NCBI GenBank assembly: GCA_944548615.1
Contig: OX155954.1
Location: 4,293,424-4,357,423 of the forward strand
Source: Micropterix aruncella
Lineage: Eukaryota; Arthropoda; Insecta; Lepidoptera; Micropterigidae
DNA length: 64,000 nt
Direction: 5' to 3'
Program-made: the position numbers and the translations under genes
Notes under the pieces: generated by a model
The model's input: only the letters and a program-made list of their open reading frames with translations
Databases searched by the model: none
Told to the model about the DNA's origin: nothing
Shown: positions 50,334-62,400 of the stretch, piece after piece
Numbering within the stretch: the first letter of the stretch is position 1
Layout: the number at the start of each line of letters is the position of its first letter

Positions 50334-50639
50334 ATAACCATGTTTTATGAAATCGAAGACTATCGCGGTTGTTTGACATTATAAATAGGATAGAAAACGA
50401 ATTTACCGCGTGAAATTTGTAGGACCCGACGTTTCGGTGACGTTGCAGCCGCCGTTGTCAAGGGTAAACTGAAGAGCTGTCAGTCCGTTGTTTTGCGGGT
50501 AGGCCGCAAACCGCTGCCGCCACTGACAGCTCTTCAGTTTACCCTTGACAACGGCGGCTGCAACGTCACCGAAACGTCGGGTCCTACAAATTTCACGCGG
50601 TAAATTCGTTTTCTATCCTATTTATAACCATGTTTTATG
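50334..50639. mobile_element. Hairpin element family F, complete, 16 bp target duplication
   Basis: Two 105 bp arms, 50379-50483 and 50523-50627, are virtually perfect reverse complements around a 39 base loop that can itself pair (TGCGG/CCGCA). ATAACCATGTTTTATG stands at 50334-50349 and again at 50624-50639. About 30 bp (50350-50378, AAATCGAAGACTATCGCGG onward) lie only on the left; they are present in the copies at 16795 and 25196, so they belong to the element. Non-coding. Confidence 0.9.
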
Positions 50640-51655
50640 CTATATGTACCTACATTTCTATAAATAAGTATCCCTTGTTTCAGTATTGTGCTGTCTTATA
50701 CATAACAAACTAACTTAGATGCCCTCCGAAAACGACTTGGCAGAAAAGCGCCAACTATCGGCGATTGCCATAAAGTAACAACAACAAGAAGAAGAAGTAA
50801 TTGCATCCACCATTTCGCTCAAAGAAATTTTTCCTTATTTCATTTGTAAACTTCTGCATGGTTTCAACTTATCCCGGAAGTAATTATAAAAAGTGCTTTG
50901 CGCAAATTTAGTGATGGGTTTTTTAATTACATGTTTTGCTGACGCACAACCTTTCGCTAGAATTTTGCGGTTAGTCTTGTCACGTGAGTGCGTATTGTTG
51001 TCATAGTAAACTAGGGTCACTTTTGCATAAATTTGCCTAATGTCTAGAGTCTCAGCTCGTTAAATATGTGTAGGTCGTTTAAATATTTAGGTAGGCTCGT
51101 AACTAGGTAGTTTATTGTGTAGATAGTTTTAATAGAGGAAATGAAACAATATTCGTGATCAATGTATTTTATTTTATTTAGGCGATATACTCGTACTATA
51201 ACGCAGCCGCTAATGGAAAGTAGACCTTAGTGTAACAAGTTTATTGCCTGTACTCCATTATGCGGACGTTGCATACCTCAATGCAAACGAAACAATCCTC
51301 GAAACGTTACAGCGCTTACAGAATTCTGTCTGATGTCTGTCTGAATTTAATCTACGGAAATGCAATCATGTTTCAGTCTGGCGTGCAATGGCTGCAGATT
51401 ATGCAGGCTCTCATGCAATGGCTGCAGATTATACCTAAATCGCGGAAAGTTGCAAATCATACGTCTGGCCATTAGGAGTAGAAATCAATTCGTCATGGGG
51501 AGAAATATTTTGATAACACTAACCCTTATGACAGATGAATTATTTCCTCTTAGTTCAGTTCATGAAATTGCATTCATTTTGTCATTAATGATAGGTATTC
51601 ACATTCTTTCGCGTTAAAAATCAAGAAAACTATTCGAAGCGGAGATAGATAGGTT
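50640..51655. other. Non-coding; one 30 bp duplication
   Basis: GCAATGGCTGCAGATTAT is repeated at 51385 and 51415. No gene seen. Confidence 0.45.
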
Positions 51656-51659
51656 TTTC

Positions 51660-51770
51660 CAGTGTCTCAACTTTGAGATAAGTTGTTTTCTGTGTCTCAA
51701 CTTTGAGACACTGAAAACAACTTATCTCAAAATGTACCTAGAAGTACACTTGTATTCTAGGTACATTTTG
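51660..51770. repeat. Two adjacent palindromes
   Basis: 51672-51731: TTTGAGATAAGTTGTTTTC and its complement GAAAACAACTTATCTCAAA flank a second, smaller TGTCTCAA/TTGAGACA palindrome. 51728-51770: CAAAATGTACCTAGAA and TTCTAGGTACATTTTG around an 11 base loop. Both are non-coding. Confidence 0.9.
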
Positions 51771-52491
51771 AGGTTATGTTTGACTGATATTTCGTATAGT
51801 TTAACCACAAATTGTTATCTCAATCGTAGTCAAAATGAATGATTATCTAACTGAGGCAATATTAGGGTTTTTATTTTTCTTTCAAGCTCACAATCATTCA
51901 AACGTCGATGTTACATTATAGAACCAGTAAAGGAGCAGAAACACTAGTCTGAGTACATTACGCCTTTCGGGAGATTGTACTGAGACATGTCCCTAGATGA
52001 TTTAGTCTTACTATTCTCACATTACTGTGTTGCAATATAAATATTTTTCCACAAAACGTAGGGTCTACTCTTTCTGGCCAGACTATCTTGGTGCATAATA
52101 ATCTATACAATCCACCTCATCGTCTTATGGGAAGAATACAATAACTCTACAATGAAGTCGTGGTCTCCCGCTCCGATTAAGTCAGAATAGCAACATTAGC
52201 ATCCCAAGTCACAAAACTCAGTTTTATTCTTACTCTTTTTCTCTATAATACACACTCTCCATAATAGATGTTCTGCGTGCAGTATCATAAAATATAATAC
52301 ATATTCTGCAGGCGCCAAGTACCTACTCAGGGGTGCCATAAGGTGCCATCGGTCGCCGCTCAGAGCCGAGCCGCGAGTCATTTTCGGTGACTAGAACGTT
52401 TCTTTTGTGAGTCGGTTCTTATTTCGGTAATCAATTCTTCGTCCGGGCGCAAGTGCAAGCGATAATAACAGATAATAGTTTTATTAATTCT
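51771..52491. other. Non-coding, nothing recognised
   Basis: No family motif or repeat partner was seen. Confidence 0.45.
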
Positions 52492-52640
52492 CCTGTCTAC
52501 CCTAGAACGGGCTAGTCCCAGTTGGGTGACAAATTCAACTAAGAGTAAGGTTAAGATTGTGCCATTCGATTTCTGTTATTTTTGTAAGCAAAATCAATGT
52601 TTTGTAGTATTTAATTGTTAAATTAATAAATAAAAATTAA
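52492..52640 (+). repeat. LINE/SINE 3'-end with conserved core
   Basis: CTGTCTACCCTAGAACGGGC and CTAGTCCCAGTTGGGTGACA, then TTAAG-TT-TGCCATTCG and an A/T tail TTAATAAATAAA. The same order in reverse complement is at 60285-60415, so both are 3' ends of one retroposon family; a diverged copy of the core is at 35783. Confidence 0.75.
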
Positions 52641-52667
52641 ATTAGCGAAATTAGATTTCGATGTCTT

Positions 52668-52745
52668 GGCATACCAAGTTGAGGGGTTAAATATAACCCC
52701 TCAACTTGGTATGCCCTCAACTTGGTATACCTCAACTTGGTAACC
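52668..52745. repeat. 22 bp hairpin followed by three CTCAACTTGGTA units
   Basis: GGCATACCAAGTTGAGGGGT and its complement ACCCCTCAACTTGGTATGCC form a perfect hairpin with a loop of about 8 bases (52668-52715). CTCAACTTGGTA-type units then repeat to 52745. Confidence 0.9.
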
Positions 52746-53219
52746 CCTCAACTGCGGGTGTCTCCTATGCGAGACACATTTGGCCATTTTGGGAGTCAGC
52801 CGCAGTCGATGGTTAATTTTAATAAAAAGAACCCAGTGGCGCACTGCTTTGATAGCCAAACAAAACTTATTCTTCTTCTTCTTCCTAGACCCTGTCTCAT
52901 TTACTTGCGGTCGGCCTTCCTTGTCCTTCTTCTCTACTGCGCGCGATCTTGTGCCTTGTCGGTGTCGAGTTGAGCTTCTCTCAGGCACAGTATACCAAAC
53001 AGTAGGTTTACTCTAGAGCTACAGGGCATTGCGGTAAGAGGGTGCGAGGAATGTGAGTAGAGGGGTACGTCTCGACGAACGCCCAGTTAAAGACCTGGGC
53101 ATAACGCTAACCAGGCTGGCGACTTTTTCGAACGTTTGCATATCCGCGTGGGCCGAGTAGCGGACATCTGGCGGCCATCACGAGCTCTTACGACTGGAAA
53201 CGTATTCGCTTCGATTTCA
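52746..53219. other. Non-coding, no gene recognised
   Basis: The open frames at 52722-53016 on both strands lack domains; a (CTT)n tract at 52869-52885 produces their Lys or Phe runs. Confidence 0.4.
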
Positions 53220-54620
53220 ATTTTGTTCTAACAGAAGCTACTGTGTGGTATGTTGTGTCTCAGGTCTTTTTCGACCGTCGTCAACCAGGTAGCGGGCGGT
53301 CTTCCACGAGCACATTTCGTCGTTGGCAGGTCTAGGGCAAACTTCACCATGTGATCACCTGGGAGTTGCTGGACTTGACCGTACCACGGTAAGCGTATTT
53401 CTTTGATCAATTATCGGAGCGACTTTAAAACTTCCCCTTATCTGCTCATTTCGGATTTGTCTAATAGTGTGACACCAGATAACAAGTGTAGCGCGCATTT
53501 CTGTTGTATTTAGTTTATTAATATGTTGTTTGTTGGTCGCCCAACAGTCTGATCCATACAAGACAGCAGGTTTAATGGTCGTCCTATACATTTGCCCTTT
53601 CATCTTCTGTCCCACATAACGCCTGTTAGTTGTCTCCACTTCATCCATCCTGTTGTAGATCTATGAGTAACATCGTTGTCAATTTTGCCATCGTTGCTGC
53701 CATTGAGCCCAAATATTTAAATTGCGTCACCGTTTGTAAAGACGTAATTCCTAAAGACATCTTGATGTTATTAAGATTGGTGATGTCATCGAAAACGCAC
53801 GACATGTGTTCTGTCTCCTTTCTACTAATATTAAGGCCATTTGCTTCGAGTGCCTCAATCTAGGAGTTTAAGTTTTGTTGCAGGTCGTCTACATCGTCCG
53901 AGACCAAAACAACATCATCGGCGTAGAGTATGTTCCAAGGCAGTGACTTTTGACAGTGTTTTGTCAAGTGGTCCATGGTAGTATTAAATAGCAAAGGGCT
54001 CAGCGTGGAGCCTTGATTTACCCCGACTTTATTTAATCTCAAACATCTGGCCTCTACCTGCAGGACTAAGGACTTGAGTAGTGGCGGATCTGTACTTGTC
54101 TTGAATAAGATTAAAAGTGTATTTAGGTACTAGTTGCTGTCTCAGTGCTTCCCAGATGAATTTTCATGGGATATGATCAAATACCTTTTCTAAATCTATG
54201 AAATCAATATGGAGGTTTGTCTTATCGTATTTTGCCTTTTCTAGCATTATGCGTTGAATAGCGTCTTATGTGCCTTTCTCAGCTACGAAGCCACATTGAT
54301 TTTGAGTAAGAATTACAAGCTGTTCCGATCTATTGTTTATGATACATTCCCAAATTTTAAGTGTGTGTGACATTAATTTTATAGCTCTATTGTTACTGCA
54401 ATCATTGCCATCTCCTTTTCCCTTGTAGAACGGTATTAGGAAGCTATTGCGCCATGAGCTCAGCAAGAGGGAACCCTGTATTAATTAATAAAACAATGTT
54501 TGTATAGCCAGAGTACTCCTTGGTTTCCTAAATGTTTCCAGACTTCCGATGGTATTTCGTCTGGACCTGGTGCTTCATACCGTTCTTTTAACTTCATCTG
54601 GAGCTATGTCCAGGGGTGGT
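53220..54620 (-). mobile_element. RTE-type LINE remnant, RT domain
   Basis: Consecutive minus-strand pieces match one RT: PGPDEIPSEVWKHL (about 54590-54520), SWRNSFLIPFYKGKGDG and AIKLMSHTLKIWECII (54466-54266), VNQGSTLSPLLF and LYADDVVLV (54042-53860), AVLYGSDCWATNKQHI and RNEQIRGSFKVAPI (53648-53400), and LPWYGQVQQLPGD (53410-53228). The order and the KLMSHT, YADD and WYGQV motifs are of the RTE-like group. Stops and shifts separate each piece. Endonuclease is absent, so it is 5'-truncated. Confidence 0.85.
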
Positions 54621-54849
54621 CCTCGTTCTGCCTCGGGATTACAATAATCAAATACATTCTTGTATGTAGGCTTACTATAATACAATGTATGTATGCCAAT
54701 CAAAACGTAATATTCGGCCTTCCTATTTTTTTTACTAAAATTTAAACTTCTTTGCTACTCCTTTAAAACTAAACTACTGAAATGAATATTTTTTAATAAT
54801 TTAACAACCATATGCCGTAGTATCAAAATATTACATACGAATTTTGATA

Positions 54850-55045
54850 ACAATGCCAGTCAGATTGGCAAGCGTAGAAAGATCTTTTTCAGCATTAAAA
54901 ATAATTTTTAAAATACTTGTGTTTAACGATTAGTCAAGAAAGATTGTCTAATTTGGTTGTAATATCAATATAAGAAAACATCTAAAAACCAAAGATACTC
55001 GCGATATTATTTTAAAAATCTCGAATAGAAAAGCTAGAAGGGTAT
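54850..55045 (+). pseudogene. hAT transposase C-terminal fragment (second)
   Basis: MPVRLASVERSFSALKIIFK, a stop, then SRKIV and, in another position, DIILKISNRKARR. It matches the hAT dimerisation stretch ending in KKARR seen in DUF4371-type transposases. It is not part of the remnant at 38960-40650. Flanking ends were not found. Confidence 0.7.
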
Positions 55046-55836
55046 AATATTTGAACACAAATTTTTGAACAGTATTTAATTTTTACTTTTGTTTTAAATA
55101 TCGAAACCGAGACACATAGTGATAACCGACAAGCGATAAAACGGCAGAAAAATAACAAGCTATGTTTATTTACTTATACTAAAGGAATTAATATTTAATC
55201 TTTTATAATTTGTATTTCAGATCTATAAGTAATCACCTAATAAATATTTTTAATGTAATATGAGTTTTCTTTCTGTCATTTTTTCCAAATAGTAGTGAAG
55301 TGGTTCATTGATATACGAAATCAAAGGTTTCGTTGTCTTCATTGGTTTCGCGCGCAGGGGGCCTTTTCTTGAAAAATTTGCATGCTAAATTTGTCTAAAA
55401 ATGGCCTATGTATTACATCAATTGGACCATAAACAAATTTGACATGTAATTTTTTTTTCAAGAATCACCCTAGGCTCTGACCATGGTGGGCGCGGCACTG
55501 GCTGTATTATGAAACCAGCTCCCTCCAAATATCATAGTTGTGCAATCGTTCTCTATCCTGATGCTTCATCTGAAAATGCATTTCCTCTTTCATCAAACGT
55601 AAACCCTCTCACATACCAATGTAAGAATACAGTTAAAATACAATAAGTGGAATTAATGATTTTTTGCTGAAGGTAATATTTGATGTTTACAATTGGTTAG
55701 GTACATGTAATTGTAGATACATACCTGGTGAGATTGTATATTTACTAAATAAAAGGACTTATACCTATGGTACTTAGTTACACTTCCTTAGGTATACCTA
55801 CCTTTCCATGGATGAAAATGAGTTATTGCTGTAGAT
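55046..55836. other. Non-coding, nothing recognised
   Basis: A/T-rich without motifs that I can assign. Confidence 0.45.
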
Positions 55837-56154
55837 CCGTGTTTCCCAACCGGTGGTCCGCGGACCAAAGGTGGTCCGCGAGAGCCTCGGGGGTGGTCCG
55901 CGGGAGAGTCCGGTGACTACTTATAAAAAGTAATACTTTCCCGTGATTAAATCAAAATTACGATTTTCGTCGAACAAGATTAATTAAATACATTCGTGCT
56001 GATGAATATCAGATATTTATTGATATTTACAGGATTTTGAATTTGTTTACAACTGATAAGATGTATGTAATAATGTAATGGGTGGTCCGTGGTAATTCAA
56101 TTTCAGGCTGGGAGGTCCGCAGTCATCTGCGGGTTGGAAACCACTGCTTTAGAT
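55829..56154. mobile_element. hAT-type MITE, 310 bp
   Basis: The element proper is 55837-56146. Ends: CCGTGTTTCCCAACCGGTGG against CCGCAG-CATCTGCGGGTTGGAAACCACTG, typical CAGTGGTTTCCAACC-type hAT termini. Flanks CTGTAGAT and CTTTAGAT are an 8 bp duplication with one mismatch. GGTGGTCCGCG occurs three times near the left end. No ORF. It ends about 330 bp before the start codon of the next gene. Confidence 0.85.
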
Positions 56155-56478
56155 AGACTCTCAAAAAAAATATTTCTTTTGACATAACCATTTTTAGCAA
56201 AAAGTGAAAAGTTATTGAGTTTCGGTTGTAAGGTATAAACATTTCGTACAGAAAATATTAAAAAAAAACTGTTTTCTTAATCATTCCTAAATTATTAAAT
56301 ATTAAATTTATAAAAACAGATAACTTCCCCACTACACAAATGTGAAAACCTTTAAAAACCTAAAAACGCCAACGCCATATAATTCGAACGCCGACTTCGG
56401 CCATTTTGTATTTTTCAAAGCAGGAAACCGTTGCATTTGAATTTTTCATAAGTGTTTTGTTTTCCCACTGTTTTAAAA
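56155..56478 (+). promoter_or_regulatory. Upstream region of the multi-exon gene
   Basis: 324 bp between the MITE and the ATG at 56479. The last 120 bp are less A/T-rich. No clear TATA box. Nothing else coding here. Confidence 0.35.
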
Positions 56479-59400
56479 ATGGATTTCTCGATTTTCAAGA
56501 GCAAAGATGCGAAACTGTACAATCCGGCATCGCGTCCGACTAAAGTGGGAGACGCTTTCGGCGAATTGAAGAAAATGCTCATCAGCCGCGATCCGGCCGC
56601 CCAGCTCAACGCCGTGTCGTTCATTAAAAAAATGATAATTCAGTGCGGCCACGCGAAAAGGCGCAAGTATATAATCGTGGCCGTTATCGAAAATGAAATT
56701 TGCACTTTTCTCTGCGAGGCTATGGCCACTTTCATACTGCCGCTGCTACGAGAAATTTTGCATTGTTTTGAGTTGCTGATGAGCGAGAGATTATTTTATG
56801 CCGAGAGCAATGCGTCTGATGTAATTTCGTCGATCGTGCGCACGATTCATTATTGGACGAGGGAGAATACATCCACGGATGCCATTTCGTACGCTCTGGG
56901 GTTTTTAACACGGTTTTTTATCAGGTATCGATTTTACGAAAATGGTTGCCAATGGCGGGAAACTTGTTAATCGTTCAATCATTATATTTCAGGTTAAAAG
57001 AATACGGTTTCCCACCGTTTCTCGCTAGCAATTCGTCGTATAACTCCGTGCAGATGTTGAAATTGATTACAGCTGTATTTGAAAATGCCGCCATTGGCGA
57101 AAAAACAAAAATTGTCGCTTGTTTCACGCTGAGGGCAATAGTTAGCCATCTCCCGCCATCTTTGAAAATTGACAAAGGCAACTGTCAAAGTTGTTTTGTT
57201 TGCATTTCGGCTGCGTTGCAATTTCTCCATGCTCTTTTATTCGAAGTGAGCAATAAACTGGAAGAAAAAGATGACGACGCGTTTGTGTTTGGTTTTATAT
57301 GCCAATTGGGTGCAGATTGTCTGAGGTATGTGTAATTTTTATTGTTTATCTTTACATGTAAACATAACCTATCTATACGATATCCAGGTCTAATGCCGCT
57401 TTCCCCGTTAGCTGTCCTTTTAGACTCTTTTAGAACATCTGATATTACTGCACCATGAAGCAGAGCGATTGATCAACAGGAATTCCATATACATTAGGAA
57501 CCTTTCTCAAAAAAAAAAACTACTAGATTCGATCATTGTAACGCTATGTGATAACGACAAAATAAAATCAAATTTACATACAATAAAAACGGTATTATTG
57601 CAGTATAGGAACCTCTTCTTGTTGATTTTTTAACATCACCAGACTATATTCACCACGCTGATTCCGAATCTGAAAACGAATCCCGAAACGTACGTGATAC
57701 GGTCGCTATATTATCGCCCGAACGCAACAACCCAACAACAATTGTATGGTGTATAAAACCTAATGATTTTTTACTTACTTTTTGGATGTTAACCCAAAGG
57801 TAGGGTTACAACGGGAGAAGGTGGTAATGCCACCTTCACTTATTTTACTAGCCCATGGGTACTACCTATTCAAAAACATTCACAGAATATTCACAACTAT
57901 GCATTCATTACTGAGGGAAATAAATAAATGAATAAGTAACAATATTCCAGATTATGCGGAATCAAGGACACCAAAGAAACAGACGATGAAGAGCATTTAA
58001 ATGCTCAGATTGACATGCGGCAGGTGAAAAACATGGTATATGAATCGATGAAGATTTTGAACACACACGTGAAGGCTTTTTATGCTGAGCTCTCTTCGTC
58101 CGATTTCCAATTGTTTTTGGTACTCTTAAACAAGTTTTTCCACGACAAATCTTACCAAAAATCACTGCCGGCATTTACGATGAATTTGGTTGAGTGTGGG
58201 TTCCTTGCAATTCTACCCAAGCTGAAGTTTAGCAGGTAGGTGATACTTTCCGCATGCTATATTAGAAACGGTAAAAGTGTGTATAAGTTTTTTTAGAGGG
58301 CGTTTGTTACAAAGCTACATTGAGTACTAGCGTATTGAATACTAGCGTATTGAGTACTAGCGAATTTGAGATGCGGAAATCGTAGTTTTAGATATTTTTT
58401 CTAGGAAGGAGTTGATTATTTTCCTGGAGAGACCAAGATCTTTAAAGAGGTGAAACAGAGATTTGGCTGGCAGGCCACGAGCGCCAACTTCCACCGCGTG
58501 AAGGTGAACAGTAAAGCCGTTCCGGGTGACGGCATTCGCGAGATCATGGTATTTATTTAGTTTGTACTCCTGGTCTTTTAGGATATTTGATTCCCATAGA
58601 GCAGTTAATTCTACAATAAGGGCCATCTTCCGAGAGAGAGTAAAGAGTTATATCTGGACGGAGGGCTGTGCATCCGAGACTTTCAGGGAATATATACAGC
58701 TTAGAGACCAAATCGACCTCTAGAATCCAATCTGAAGCTTTCTTGATTATTGAGAAATAACTGATTTGGTTTAGGATTCCGTACCGAATAAGTTTTGTGG
58801 TTATTCATTTAATTTAATTTAATTTGAAATTTACAAATACAGTAAAATGGACAACATATACAATTAAAATGTCGTAGACAAAAATCCAGTAGCAAAAACC
58901 TGATTGCCAAAAACTGTTACCAGTGGTCCTATTTTAATGTCACTTAGGCTTGCATTTCAACTCCGTCAAGCAAATGTAATAACCAGACACGCACTTACAC
59001 ATGTTACATGCACACATACATATAAACACTTCATAGTAGGGTTGGTTGCAAGAGATTGTTGTATAGTACGGGCCTAGGCCTAGTTAGGCGGCGTTGATCT
59101 AAAGAAGGACTGGGCTGCGGTGCTCTCTTTTTTGCAACTATTTACAACGGAGCCTCTAATGATATTATGTAATGTACTGTAGTTTAAAAAATGCACATTT
59201 CTTTAAATAAATAAATAAATAAATAAAATATAAGCCCGCCCATTGTGAAATTTCAAAATAAAGAGTAGAAACAAACTTATTGAGAGTGTGCAAAGAAGAG
59301 CCACTAAAATGATACAAGGATTTTAACACTACAGTTACATAGATAGGATCAAACTGTTAAATCTGCCTAAACTGAAAGACAGACACAAACAGAGATAGAT

Positions 59401-62400
59401 TTCATTGAGACTGATATTCTTTTTCAATCAAATTTTTAATCTGCATGGACATTGCTACAACTCGCCAAGAGGAGATTCGCCTCAAATTCCAAGATTTTTT
59501 CTTGAGCAACAGACTCACAGAACGCTTCATGATAGTGTAATAAATCCAGCAACAGTGAATGTTTTTAAACTGACTGCACAAATTCACAAAAACGTGGGCA
59601 AAATAGGTTGTGCTACCTGCCTGTAAATAATGATAATACACAAGTAAATATATTAAAAAGAATTAAAAAAAATACGTGTGGCACTCGGGGACTGCCGCGG
59701 TAAAGCTATTGCATAGCATTTTTAACAACTTATGCAATTATAATTATTATTTTTTTTTTTCTGATATCAGATAACTACGCCCCTATCGGAAAACGTTGAA
59801 ATTATTCCGAATCATTTGCGGCTGCGGTAGCAAATGATTCGGAATAATTTAAACGTCTTTCGATAGAGCGCCGCGCACGAATTTTTTATTCAACAAAGCA
59901 AAAAAAACGGATTATTCGAAAAAAATCGTAGATAAAAAGATAGATAATTAAATTATCTTTAAAATGGTGCAGATTTCATAATAATACGCCAGATAGTATT
60001 TGCGTAGTAGTCGTTTTTGTGTTCGGTTAGACCTAATTTCACAAATTAATTACACTATGTAGTATAAACAAAATCTAAAATATTCAAAGATAAGAATATT
60101 AGGAAAATGTTCTTGTTTAACATATATTTTTGTCGAATCGTAAGCATTACTCGTTTAGACGTAATTATCAGTTTAAAATCATTAATTTTCGTTAAGAAAT
60201 TTCTTCATTCGGTCGCCGCGCTGGCCTAGGCCCGCGATAAAAGCTATGCAATAGCTTAAAAACAAGACTACCGTTACAGGTATTTATTTATTTATTTAAG
60301 AATTAATTACTATAAAACATTGATAATAACAGGAACCGAATGGCAAAACCTTAACCTTTTGCTTATTTGTTTCTGTCACCCAACTAGGACTAGCCCGTTC
60401 TAGGGTGGACAGGACTCCAATATTACAATCAAGTTTGCTTGATTGCTTGGTTGCCTACAAATGTACAAGTTTTAGTAAAAAGCTAATGACACTAAATTGC
60501 CCTAAAATGTGGTCTTCAGAATAAAATAAAAAATAATAATAATAAAAAAAATATTAAAAATATATAATAAATAAAATGCAATTCCATTATTAAATCGGCA
60601 ATAAATATAATATAAAATTCGATTAAATAATATAAATAAAGTTATATGTGAGAAAAGAAAGAAACAGTATAGAACTATTGTATTTATAATTATTTTTATT
60701 ATGGTTTTTTATGAAATATTTGTGGTTTATGTATTTATTTATTATATATAGATACATGTATATTACCGGAATGTACTCAATCGTACATTTCATTTGACAC
60801 TAAACACGATATATTTATGATAATTTATTGACGTTTGGACATTTAGACGCCTATGTACTTACGATATTTGGACATTTTAGGCTGACATAACGACATAACA
60901 TGTTGGGCTGACATAACGATTTTAACAATACCATACACTTCTAAATCGGTTCAAGCGTTTAGAAGTTATGGTGGAATAAAGAAACGGAAAACATACATAG
61001 ATGAACCCTGAACACATTACACTCCTTTTTTTGTTGGACGGTCCAGTAAAAAGGACCCAAGTCCATTGCTTGCATCTTGGAAAGTACCTTTACGCTTCGA
61101 CTTACTACTTTATTATTTTAGCAAGGAACAAAAGCTGCGATGGCTTTCCGACATAAATCTTGCAGAAATACTAGTCGTCATGTCGAGGAATTTCTTGAAT
61201 ATTGAGACATGGCCTGGCGGAGAAGCTGAATTCTCGAAACTTATTCACGTAAGTCTGTTATTTGACTATTAAGATTTTTGGATTGCTTTTCACTTAGGGA
61301 CTGGGGATTCCATATCAGAAAAAGTTTGGGAATCGCTGTCTTAGATTGTATTATATGAGTGTAGGTAGTAAATTGATACTCACTTTAGAAAATATACATT
61401 GGAATAAGATCTGCCTGAAAAACAATTGATACGAGTCCTTAACACACCACTAATTATTTGTACAATGTGGTGCGGAGCCAACTGACTTATTTCAAATGTG
61501 GATTGTGTGCCGCCGCAATAGTTTGGCGTTTTTAACTGGAGGGGGAATGGTAAAGGCGGGGAAGCCATTACATTACGTGTGCCGCTGGGGTGTGTCAGTG
61601 GCAATGGGGCGTTGAAACCTGCAAGACTGAGTTACGCGTGTTCGTTGTTATTACAAAACTAATTCTGTCACAAAACTGCAGCATATTTATCAAAGGCAGT
61701 TCAATATTGGTCGACATGATCGCGTGCAATACCATATTGGCTTAGGTGAAGAAATTTGAAGAAGACTGCTCCACGAACATTGCGGACGCCAGAAGACCTG
61801 CTGACAGTGAGGGAAGCATTTGAACGAAGTCCTCGCCGTTCGGCGCGCCAGCAATCTCGCATTTTAGGCATCAGTTAAAAAACTTTACATGGAATGCTAG
61901 AAAGATAAAATTTCACCCTTACAAATTGCAAGTTGTACAACAAATCAACGAAAGTGTCGCAAATCGCAAGGAGGAAGTCCCTTGGCCATCTCGGTCGCCC
62001 GACCTCAGTAAACCAGACTTTTTCCTGTGGGGGTTTCTAAAAGACCATGTGTTCCAAGAGCATATCTTGAGTACTCAAGCCATTCGTGATGAAGTTGCAG
62101 CCATTGATGACGACCTGCGGAGGCATGTGTACGGCAACTTCAAGAACCGTTTGCAACAATGCATCGATGTAAACGGAGGTCATCTGCCTGATGTAGTTTT
62201 CAAAAAATAACCTTGTAATCAGTGGTGAATAAATGGCATACTTGGTCATATTTATTGACACTTACTTATTTTTCCCTGCTTCCGTATATAATATACGACT
62301 AATTGAAAAGTGTCAGTTGGCTCTGCACCACCCTGTAGTATTCCGCATCTGCTTCATTTCCCTACACAACTCTGCCTTTCTTATAAACTAAATATTGAAA

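Noticed and set aside
52701..52988. A 95-codon basic frame
   Set aside because: Its Lys run comes from a (CTT)n tract and its end from the palindromic CTCAACTTGG repeats.
58526..58723. A plus-strand frame opposite the nuclease-like segment
   Set aside because: The minus strand carries the recognisable motifs; the plus frame has none.
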